Assembly: GCA_002310015.1 (NCBI GenBank)
Contig: DBYQ01000005.1
Span: 1-16,436, forward strand
Direction of reading: 5' to 3'
Length of the DNA: 16,436 bases
From: Bacteroidales bacterium UBA1182
Lineage (GTDB): Bacteria > Bacteroidota > Bacteroidia > Bacteroidales > Bacteroidaceae
In this document: positions 5,331-11,472 of the stretch, piece by piece
How positions within the stretch are numbered: the stretch's first letter is position 1
How the letters are laid out: each line of letters starts with the position of its first letter
Notes under the pieces: generated by a model
The model's input: only the letters and a program-made list of their open reading frames with translations
Databases searched by the model: none
Told to the model about the DNA's origin: nothing
Translations under genes and position numbers: made by a program

Positions 5331-6732
5331 ATTGTGCTTTCATCCTTTGACGCTCTCTGACCGGGAGGCGATGCAGGCTGTGACGCTTCACGCCGGGCGT
5401 CGCAACTGTAACTATACTTTTGCAAACCTTTTTGGCTGGCAGTTCTGGTATAAAACTGAGGTGTGCGTGCTACGGGATGCTGTAATCTTGCGTTACATAT
5501 ATGAAGGGGAACGTGCCTATTCTGTATGTACGGCCGGTAATTTGAACGAGGAACTGGTCAGAGCACTGTTTGCAGACAGTGGAGGAAATCTGACCATCTA
5601 TGCCCTTGAGGACTCGCAATTCTCAATTCTCAACTCTCCGCTCGGCCCGAAGGGACGCTTTCACAAAGCGAAGCGACTGAAAGAATTTTCAATTAGTATA
5701 GAGCCTCTTCGTGACCTATATGATTATATCTACCGTCGTACAGATCTGGCCTTGCTGCAAGGCGGACATCTTCAGGCCAAGCGCAACCATGTAAACCGTT
5801 TCAAGGCCGATAATCCCGATTTTGAATACCGTCCTCTCACGCCGGAACTGTTTGATGAATGCCGCCGTCTTACCGGGATATGGCAGGGTGAGAAAGGTGC
5901 CAGTGAAACCATAGATGTTGAAAGGCAGGTTATGGAAAACATCTTCAGCAATTGGGAATCACTGGGCATGATAGGCGGCAGCATATTCGTAAACGGCCGT
6001 ATGGTTGCATTCAGCTATGGCGCTGCCGTTACAAATGATACGTTTGATATTTGCGTGGAAAAGGCTGACCGCAACATTGAGGGTGCCTTTGCCATAATCA
6101 ACCAGCATTTTGCCAGCCATCTGCCCGAGCAATATATCTATGTGAACCGTGAAGATGATATGGGCTTACCGGGCCTGAGAAAGTCCAAGTTGTCATATCA
6201 CCCTGAAATACTGTTGAGTTTTAATGTGGTACGCATTTCAAAGCCGTACACATTACAAAGAATGACACCGGCCGATGCACCACTCACCGTAGATTGGATG
6301 GTGCGTCAGTACGGCTTTGACCGCGCTGAAGTTGAGACCTGGGTGCGTGACCTGCACTTTAACTGGCCACTCAGCGTCAAGGCTGTTGATGAAGCAGGAG
6401 AGGTTATAGGTCTGTTGAATATGAGTGACTACCGAATAGAAGAGGAGACTGAGCAGATTCTGACTGATGCTCCGGAACTTCTGGCCAGCCTGAACGCCCA
6501 GCGTTATACAGGCGTATTCTCATTCATAGTAGCGCCGGAATACCGCGGCACACGCCTAAACTATGATATGCTCATGTCAATCTTGCCGGAACTCAAGTCC
6601 CACTACGACTTTATATTCATACCGGTCATGCATCGGCTCAAAACCCACGCATACTGGCAGCGTTGGGGAGCCACTGAGTTCTACCGGGACGCAGAAAGCG
6701 TTTATTACAAATTAACTTGGGCTAAGATTTAA
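5326..6732 (+). CDS. DUF2156 domain fused to GNAT acetyltransferase domain
   Basis: The 468-residue protein has two parts. Residues 1-300 are a DUF2156 domain (PF09924, the GNAT-like fold of phosphatidylglycerol lysyltransferase C-termini). It shows RNCNYTFANLFGWQF near residue 26, DYIYRRTDLALL and AKRNHVNRF (133-159) and YVNREDDMGLPGLRKSKLSYHP (272-293, split here only by the field limit of the motif). Residues about 310-468 are a second GNAT domain with the acetyl-CoA motif FIVAPEYRGTRLNYDML. Both parts are cytoplasmic; substrates are unknown. A 66-bp segment at 5618-5683 looks like an in-frame insertion that adds 22 residues to the DUF2156 domain. The ATG at 5326 is chosen over 5266 because the -7 box lies at 5312-5319. 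The 3' end overlaps the convergent LytTR gene by 11 bp. Confidence 0.85.
   Translation: MQLCFHPLTLSDREAMQAVTLHAGRRNCNYTFANLFGWQFWYKTEVCVLRDAVILRYIYEGERAYSVCTAGNLNEELVRALFADSGGNLTIYALEDSQFSILNSPLGPKGRFHKAKRLKEFSISIEPLRDLYDYIYRRTDLALLQGGHLQAKRNHVNRFKADNPDFEYRPLTPELFDECRRLTGIWQGEKGASETIDVERQVMENIFSNWESLGMIGGSIFVNGRMVAFSYGAAVTNDTFDICVEKADRNIEGAFAIINQHFASHLPEQYIYVNREDDMGLPGLRKSKLSYHPEILLSFNVVRISKPYTLQRMTPADAPLTVDWMVRQYGFDRAEVETWVRDLHFNWPLSVKAVDEAGEVIGLLNMSDYRIEEETEQILTDAPELLASLNAQRYTGVFSFIVAPEYRGTRLNYDMLMSILPELKSHYDFIFIPVMHRLKTHAYWQRWGATEFYRDAESVYYKLTWAKI
5618..5694 (+). repeat. Probable in-frame palindromic element inside the DUF2156 gene
   Basis: AATTCTCAATT (5618-5628) and AATTTTCAATT (5684-5694) form an 11-bp direct repeat with one mismatch, exactly 66 bp apart. 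Between them lie the dyads TCGG-C-CCGA (5642-5650) and CGCTTT-CAC-AAAGCG (5656-5670). The repeats encode QFSI and EFSI; deleting one 66-bp unit leaves an uninterrupted link from YALEDS to SISIEPLRD and DYIYRRTD, as the family expects. The segment reads as a small repetitive element that has become coding sequence, comparable in kind to rickettsial palindromic elements. Confidence 0.55.
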
Positions 6733-7564
6733 GCCGCTCAGAGATTGCTACGCGGTAGGATTCTCCGATTGGGATTACGCTGGCATTCTCCATTGTAATC
6801 TGTGTGCGGCTGTTGTTGATGATCCGTTTCAGGTTCACTATGTATGACTTGTGGACGCGGGCAAAACGGTCATCAGGCAACTGTTCAAGGATGCGTTTCA
6901 TACTCATAAGCACTACCAAAGGAGTGGTGGCATCCAGATGGTATATCTTGAGGTATTCTCCCATTCCCTCAATGTAAAGTATATTCTCGGGCTTGACGCG
7001 TACTTGCTTGTAGTCTGTCTTGAATACAAGGTCGCTTTCTGCTTTCTGCTGATTCTCTGCTATACGGGTCAATTCTTCCAGTTTGTCCTGATGCATACGG
7101 TTCTGAGCCTCAAGATTCTTCATCTCTTTCTTAGTGTGGAGGCTGCGGATATATGCCATGACACCCAAGTCAACTCCAATCATCAGAATGGCCAGGAGCA
7201 GTTTCATGGTCTCTGGACGTAGGGGCCGATGCCCGTTATCAGGCATCATAGGCGGACGCATTCCTTCAGGTGGAGGAGCCATACCATCCATCGGCATTGG
7301 AGGAGGTACATCCTGCATCATTGGCGGCGGGCCCTGAAACTGTCCGGGCTGCATGCGGGAATCGGGCGGATTGCCCACATTGAAACAGTAAAAACCGAAT
7401 GCAGTCAGCAGAACCAGAGTCACTGGAATGTAAGCGATAAGTTTCTTGCGGAAGAATAGGGGAGCAAGCAGGAAATGGTGCAGCAGGAACAGCAACAGAA
7501 AGGGTAAAATCTGTAGAACAATCTGCCAAATGTTATTTAATAGTCCTGTCTGAGCCATATCCAT
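6722..7564 (-). CDS. Membrane-anchored LytTR-family transcription regulator
   Basis: The 280-residue protein has two N-terminal transmembrane helices (about 13-37 and 41-61), an outer loop rich in Pro and Met (about 62-120), a third helix (121-139), a coiled-coil-like linker (141-178) and a C-terminal LytTR DNA-binding domain (about 181-280) with ILYIEGMGEYLKIY and FARVHKSYIVNLKRI. There is no receiver or kinase domain, so it is a one-component regulator that would read an envelope signal directly and bind DNA near the membrane. LytTR proteins bind tandem direct repeats; such repeats lie in the shared intergenic region with the divergent beta-helix gene, its likely target. A perfect -7 box TAAATTTG at 7577-7570 ends 5 bp before the ATG, predicting a leaderless mRNA; the Met at codon 3 is an alternative start. 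Confidence 0.85.
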   Translation of the reverse strand: MDMAQTGLLNNIWQIVLQILPFLLLFLLHHFLLAPLFFRKKLIAYIPVTLVLLTAFGFYCFNVGNPPDSRMQPGQFQGPPPMMQDVPPPMPMDGMAPPPEGMRPPMMPDNGHRPLRPETMKLLLAILMIGVDLGVMAYIRSLHTKKEMKNLEAQNRMHQDKLEELTRIAENQQKAESDLVFKTDYKQVRVKPENILYIEGMGEYLKIYHLDATTPLVVLMSMKRILEQLPDDRFARVHKSYIVNLKRIINNSRTQITMENASVIPIGESYRVAISERLKS

Positions 7565-7579
7565 AGGGACAAATTTATA

Positions 7580-7630
7580 GGTTTTATCATTTGGATAAAG
7601 CCGTTTTGTTTAGGAAAATCGGGCGTTTGT
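7580..7630. promoter_or_regulatory. Three GTTT motifs phased at 22 bp, candidate LytTR binding sites
   Basis: GGTTTTAT starts at 7580, CGTTTTGT at 7602 and CGTTTGTA at 7624: two successive intervals of exactly 22 bp (two helical turns). The DNA between them is not conserved. The last copy ends just before the -33 box of the beta-helix gene, a classical activator position. The motifs fit 6-7 of 9 positions of the LytTR half-site consensus as I recall it. Binding is inferred. Confidence 0.5.
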
Positions 7631-7638
7631 ATATTTTT

Positions 7639-7670
7639 TTTGCAAAGGGTGGATACCGGTTCTACTTTAG
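7639..7670 (+). promoter_or_regulatory. Promoter TTTG-N20-TACTTTAG of the beta-helix lipoprotein gene
   Basis: A -33 TTTG (7639-7642) and a near-consensus -7 TACTTTAG (7663-7670) have the standard 20-bp spacer. Predicted leader to the ATG at 7699 is about 25 nt. The imperfect -7 box would suit an activated promoter. Confidence 0.6.
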
Positions 7671-7698
7671 TGACAGGTTTTTCAAAAACAAACGCATT

Positions 7699-9453
7699 AT
7701 GAAAAAAGGATTTTTTGCTCTAGTTATAATGTTGCTGGGTTGCGGAGGTTGTTCGCCAGACAGTCTTATTAACAATCTTGAGCTGATGACTCAGAACACA
7801 GAGACACAAAGCATCAGCATTAATGACACTACGACTGTGGCACCAAAATTTGATCAATCCTCTCTGTCCGGAGACAGCATATCCGGTACGAAGTTTGACA
7901 GGACCATACAGATAGTATTTGCCGATGGCGGCGCCCATGTTACGGGTGATATAAACAATACTGTAACTGTTGATGACAATTATGTGACAGTGAACAACAC
8001 AACCGATGAAAAAGTAATTTATGAACTGTCAGGCACCTCAAATGACGGATCGATCAAACTCTATAGTTCCAAGAAACAGGCATTGGTCCTTGACGGCCTT
8101 GAACTGACCAGCACAAAAGGAGCTGCAATAAACAATCAGGGAAAGAAGAAGTGTTTTGTGGTTGTAAAGGGGATAAATGTCCTCAAAGACGCTACCACAT
8201 ATTCTTCAACGCCGGCCGATGAAGATGAAAAAGCTGCGCTGTTCAGTGAAGGAGAGCTCATATTCAGCGGTAACGGAACGCTGACCGTAACTGCACAGGG
8301 CAAGTCCGGAATAACCAGTGACGATTACGTGCACTTTATGGAATCACAGGTAATAAACGTGACTTCCAGTGCCGGACACGGCATCCGCGGCAAGGATGCG
8401 GTTATTATATCTGACGGAACTGTCAGTGTAAGTGTATCGGCCAATATGAAGAAAGGTATTACGTCCGATTCTCTGGTATGTATCAACGGCGGTGAAACTG
8501 TTATAAATGTTTCAGGATCGGCAGCATATGACAGCGAAGATAGTGAATACAAAGGAACAGCGGGTATTAAGGCTGACTATCTGTTTGAGATCAACGCAGG
8601 CTCTTTAAGCATAACAAACACCGGAACAGGAGGTAAAGGCATAAGCGGGGATATGACAGGCAGCTTCAATGGTGGTTATGTAAAGGTTATAACAAAGGGT
8701 TCCAATTATGGACAATCCTCTTCAAACCGCTACGGAAGCGGTTCTTCAAACAGTGTATCGGCCAAAGGCATAAAGTTTGACGGCAACCTGTTCTTTAACG
8801 GCGGAACTGTTATTGTAAACTGCTCAGCGCATGAGGGCATTGAGTCCAAAGTCAACATTACTGTAACCGACGGTGTGGTTTACAGTTATTCTGCCGCTGA
8901 TGATGCCATAAATTCTGCATCTACATTCACAATTGAAGGTGGGTATGTTTGCGGATATGCGGTAAAGAATGACGGCCTTGACGCCAACGGTAATTTTTAT
9001 ATCAAAGGCGGTACTGTTTATGCTATAGGCAAGTCTCAACCGGAAGTAGGCATAGATGCCAACACTGAAGGAGGTTACAAACTCTATGTAACAGGCGGTA
9101 CAATCATTGCTATCGGAGGATTGGAGTCTGGTTCAAGCCTTTCACAGAACTGCTATCAGGCATCATCATGGAATCCAAACATTTTATATTCCCTTACAAT
9201 TGGTTCTGATGTGATTGTATTCAAGACTCCCTCAAGTGGCGGTACACCCCTGGTGGTATCTGGTGGATCGACACCAACTCTTATGGCAGATGTGACCGCT
9301 ACAAACGGTACGGTAATATTAGAAGGAATGATAATCACAAACAGTTCAGTCAGTGGAGGTACCCAAGTTTCATTATCATCGTACACAGGCGGTAATGGCG
9401 GAGGGTTTGTTCCAGGAGGTCCAGGTGGTCCTGGAGGCCCTGGAGGTTGGTGA
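7699..9453 (+). CDS. Cthe_2159-like carbohydrate-binding beta-helix lipoprotein (PF14262)
   Basis: The 584-residue protein begins with a lipoprotein signal (MKKGFFALVIMLLGCGGCS; Cys15 or Cys18 as anchor). The body is a long series of degenerate parallel beta-helix turns with recurring 'GI.SDD', 'INGG..VINVS', 'KGIKFDGNLFFNGG' and 'DDAINSASTFTIEGG' units, as in the Cthe_2159/DUF4353 family. The founding member binds cellulose and polygalacturonate and has been proposed as a pectate lyase-like protein; enzymatic activity here is unproven. The C-terminus is a Gly/Pro tail ending PGGPGGPGGPGGW. It is probably cell-surface exposed. The promoter and lipobox support the ATG at 7699 over a start at 7591. 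It diverges from the membrane LytTR gene, which likely controls it. Confidence 0.85.
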   Translation: MKKGFFALVIMLLGCGGCSPDSLINNLELMTQNTETQSISINDTTTVAPKFDQSSLSGDSISGTKFDRTIQIVFADGGAHVTGDINNTVTVDDNYVTVNNTTDEKVIYELSGTSNDGSIKLYSSKKQALVLDGLELTSTKGAAINNQGKKKCFVVVKGINVLKDATTYSSTPADEDEKAALFSEGELIFSGNGTLTVTAQGKSGITSDDYVHFMESQVINVTSSAGHGIRGKDAVIISDGTVSVSVSANMKKGITSDSLVCINGGETVINVSGSAAYDSEDSEYKGTAGIKADYLFEINAGSLSITNTGTGGKGISGDMTGSFNGGYVKVITKGSNYGQSSSNRYGSGSSNSVSAKGIKFDGNLFFNGGTVIVNCSAHEGIESKVNITVTDGVVYSYSAADDAINSASTFTIEGGYVCGYAVKNDGLDANGNFYIKGGTVYAIGKSQPEVGIDANTEGGYKLYVTGGTIIAIGGLESGSSLSQNCYQASSWNPNILYSLTIGSDVIVFKTPSSGGTPLVVSGGSTPTLMADVTATNGTVILEGMIITNSSVSGGTQVSLSSYTGGNGGGFVPGGPGGPGGPGGW

Positions 9454-9483
9454 TGCCATTGGATTAGAGCAGTAGCTCCATTG

Positions 9484-9645
9484 AGGTGTATCGGGGTTGG
9501 AGAATATTGCCAGTAGTTCACTGTCAGTGTATTTCTTACCCTCGGCACGGAACAGGTCCGGACGGCCATCATGGTGTACTTTCAGTACCTGTCTAAGCAG
9601 GCTGTTTACTGCCTCCAGGTCATCATATGTCGCTCTGCGTATCAT
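9484..9645 (-). pseudogene. 5' fragment of a GNAT acetyltransferase gene
   Basis: The minus strand from an ATG at 9645 encodes IRRATYDDLEAVNSLL, RQVLKVHHDGRPDLF and AEGKKYTDSELLAIF, the N-terminal third of a GNAT acetyltransferase. After about residue 54 (FSNPDTPQ) the frame continues into the antisense of the beta-helix gene's Gly/Pro-coding end and loses all similarity; the acetyl-CoA-binding motifs are absent. It is therefore a gene truncated near 9484, possibly by the arrival of the neighbouring gene. Confidence 0.7.
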
Positions 9646-9657
9646 TATACTTATATG

Positions 9658-9698
9658 AAAATGGTACAATTGGGGACTGTCCCCAATTGTACTATTTT
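9658..9698. repeat. REP-like perfect hairpin (GTACAATTGGGGAC arms)
   Basis: GTACAATTGGGGAC (9664-9677) and its exact reverse complement (9679-9692) are separated by a single T. The pairing extends through a G.T and five A-T pairs to 9658-9698, giving a stem of about 20 bp. A core of the GGGGAC.GTCCCC kind is typical of dispersed palindromes mobilised by IS200-like (REP-associated) transposases, as I recall. It lies 2 bp beyond the stop codon of the Dabb gene and could also end its transcription, with ATTTT-type flanks on either strand. Confidence 0.7.
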
Positions 9699-9700
9699 GA

Positions 9701-10006
9701 TTAGAATTCAAAATCTAGGCAGGAGCGCTGAATGGTGTAGGGGCGGACTTTGGTATCGGCCACGGCTACGTGAGCGGGGTGCTTGGCGTAGGCTTTGAGC
9801 GCCTCCTCGCTCTCCAGGGTGCTGTCCAACATGACATCGGCGTTTGATGAAGCCAGGCGGCCGTCAATCTGTACCTTTACGTCAATCAGTCCGGGAACCT
9901 TGTCTACAAGGCCTTCCAGCCCCTCTTTTATACCTGCCTTTACGGCCTTTTTCTGATCATCGGATAACTCCGGGTTCAATGTCCAAAGAATGATATGCTT
10001 TACCAT
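9701..10006 (-). CDS. Dabb (stress-responsive alpha/beta-barrel) domain protein
   Basis: The 101-residue protein is a single Dabb domain (PF07876): the start MVKHIILWTLNPELSDDQ with the conserved His4, GLEGLVDKVPGLIDVKVQ in the middle, a strand ADVMLDSTLESEEALKAY, HPAHVAV and the closing strand region. Dabb proteins are small dimeric cytoplasmic ferredoxin-like folds; some are enzymes on polyketides or aromatics, most have no known role. No signal peptide is visible. It is a monocistronic unit: a -7 box lies 20 bp upstream of the ATG and the REP-like hairpin follows the stop. Confidence 0.88.
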   Translation of the reverse strand: MVKHIILWTLNPELSDDQKKAVKAGIKEGLEGLVDKVPGLIDVKVQIDGRLASSNADVMLDSTLESEEALKAYAKHPAHVAVADTKVRPYTIQRSCLDFEF

Positions 10007-10026
10007 ATTTGTTTTTAATTTATTCG

Positions 10027-10034
10027 CAAAGATA
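10027..10034 (-). promoter_or_regulatory. -7 element TATCTTTG of the Dabb gene
   Basis: A perfect Bacteroidota -7 box on the minus strand, giving a leader of about 17 nt to the ATG at 10006. No clear -33 element. Confidence 0.55.
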
Positions 10035-10094
10035 ATGTTAGTAATTATAAACGTGGAAGAATCTCTTTCTCAAATATATCCACTCAAAGGTATT

Positions 10095-10129
10095 AAAAAA
10101 TCAAGTCGGCCTCAAATAAGCCGACTTGA
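10095..10129 (-). terminator. Rho-independent terminator of the GH115-CE15 region
   Basis: TCAAGTCGGC (10101-10110) pairs perfectly with GCCGACTTGA (10120-10129) around a 9-nt loop. On the minus strand the stem is followed by six T residues (10100-10095). It lies 30 bp after the CE15 stop codon. Confidence 0.88.
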
Positions 10130-10158
10130 CTTTATGTTATTTACCTGGATCAGGGTGA

Positions 10159-11385
10159 TTATTTAAAGTCTACCTGAGCCCAAGGAATCCACTTTTGAAC
10201 CTCTTTGTCTTCTAAGGTTTCATCAACATACTGGATGATGGTGTTGGCGTCCTCTTTGCCGAGCAGGAACTTGTCAATGAAGGCCTCAACCTCAGGATAC
10301 TGGCTCTTGGGTAACTGGCAGTGACCGTGCTTGCCCTGGATAGAGAATCCCATGCGGTCCTCGATACCGAACTTCTTCCATACCTCGCGGGCAGCTACGC
10401 ATGATACGTAACCGGCTTCATCGGCCAGCCACTCGTAGTCGGTGTTACCCAGTACCAGGAGGGCACGCGGGCAAACCAGTGCGCAAAGCTCATGGTGATC
10501 CATGGGGAGTTTTGATACGTTCTCATCCTTCCAGTCCCACATTGACTCCTTGAACCAGTGAGGATCAGTGTTACCAAGGGTTTCAACATGGCCTAAAGTC
10601 TCTGATACGCGCCATGCAGCAGCACCGCCGCCACCGGGCTCCTGAGCGATTGTCAGAGCGATACGCTCATCAAATGCTCCAGACCAGAGGGCCATCTTAC
10701 CTGCGTATGAGCAACCGGTTACGCCGATGTGTTTCATATCGATCTTGCTGGCTGCGCCTACAATCTCCAGACCGTCAATGATACGGCTTACGCCCCAAGG
10801 CCACATTGCATAGGCACCATTCTCAACCAGTTCGGGATATATCTTATTGATGGGCTCGCTACCCCGCTTCTGCTGATGAGCCATAACCTGACCCATGTTG
10901 AAGTTCATTGTGGCGATGTTACGCTCGGGGAAGAAATTACGCGGCAGGCTGATACCTGACATACCGATCATGAGAGGGAACGGACCGTCACCCTCAGGAT
11001 ATGTGATTTTTGAGGTAATGGTCAGAGTCTCACCGTTGCGATGAACTATAACTGTAAGTGTGTTATCCTCAAGTTTTGCCTTGATATCCTTCTTGTCAAC
11101 CATAGGTTTCTCACCAACCTCATAGTGATAGAGTTCATGAATAATCTCAGCACGACGTTTCTCCCAATCCTTGAACTTCTTAACCTTCTTCTTGCCGTCT
11201 GAGAACTCAAAGGGGTTGGGCAGAGTCTCCAGAGTCTTGGCCTCATCTACTGTAGGATAGGCCGGCTCAGCATACTTGGCTCCCGTGAATTCCTGGTCAT
11301 AAACCAGGGGGATGGATTTCTGTGCCATTGCAGGCATGACTGACATCACTGCGGTGGCGATAAAAAAAGATCTGATACTCTTCAT
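10159..11385 (-). CDS. Glucuronoyl methylesterase-type esterase, CE15 family
   Basis: The 408-residue protein has a signal peptide (about 1-21, ending MPAMA-Q) and an alpha/beta-hydrolase core of the CE15 family. The nucleophile elbow is GVTGCSYAGKMALW with Ser226; the acid is Glu249 in IAQEPGGGGAAAWR; the His is in GKHGHCQLP (His355, less likely His353). CE15 enzymes cleave the ester between 4-O-methyl-glucuronic acid of xylan and lignin alcohols. The residue after the serine is Tyr, where characterised fungal members have Arg. It follows the GH115 gene by 87 bp on the same strand, and its product would expose the acid that GH115 removes. A -7 box lies before it, so it may be transcribed alone as well as with GH115. 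Confidence 0.87.
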   Translation of the reverse strand: MKSIRSFFIATAVMSVMPAMAQKSIPLVYDQEFTGAKYAEPAYPTVDEAKTLETLPNPFEFSDGKKKVKKFKDWEKRRAEIIHELYHYEVGEKPMVDKKDIKAKLEDNTLTVIVHRNGETLTITSKITYPEGDGPFPLMIGMSGISLPRNFFPERNIATMNFNMGQVMAHQQKRGSEPINKIYPELVENGAYAMWPWGVSRIIDGLEIVGAASKIDMKHIGVTGCSYAGKMALWSGAFDERIALTIAQEPGGGGAAAWRVSETLGHVETLGNTDPHWFKESMWDWKDENVSKLPMDHHELCALVCPRALLVLGNTDYEWLADEAGYVSCVAAREVWKKFGIEDRMGFSIQGKHGHCQLPKSQYPEVEAFIDKFLLGKEDANTIIQYVDETLEDKEVQKWIPWAQVDFK

Positions 11386-11427
11386 AATTGTATTGTAAAT
11401 AGGTTATTGATATCAGTTTTGTCTATG

Positions 11428-11435
11428 CAAAGGTA
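11428..11435 (-). promoter_or_regulatory. -7 element TACCTTTG upstream of the CE15 gene
   Basis: A perfect TAnnTTTG match on the minus strand in the 87-bp gap after the GH115 gene; predicted leader about 38 nt. No convincing -33 box, so read-through from GH115 may contribute. Confidence 0.5.
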
Positions 11436-11472
11436 ATCAAATACATGAACCTTTATCTGCAGTATTACTACG

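Noticed and set aside
5287..5391. A longer pectate lyase start at 5391
   Set aside because: The extra 35 residues would precede the lipoprotein signal and overlap the divergent gene and its promoter.
9156..9572. A Pro-rich 138-residue minus-strand frame
   Set aside because: It is the antisense of the Gly/Pro-coding end of the beta-helix gene, has no promoter and no family similarity.
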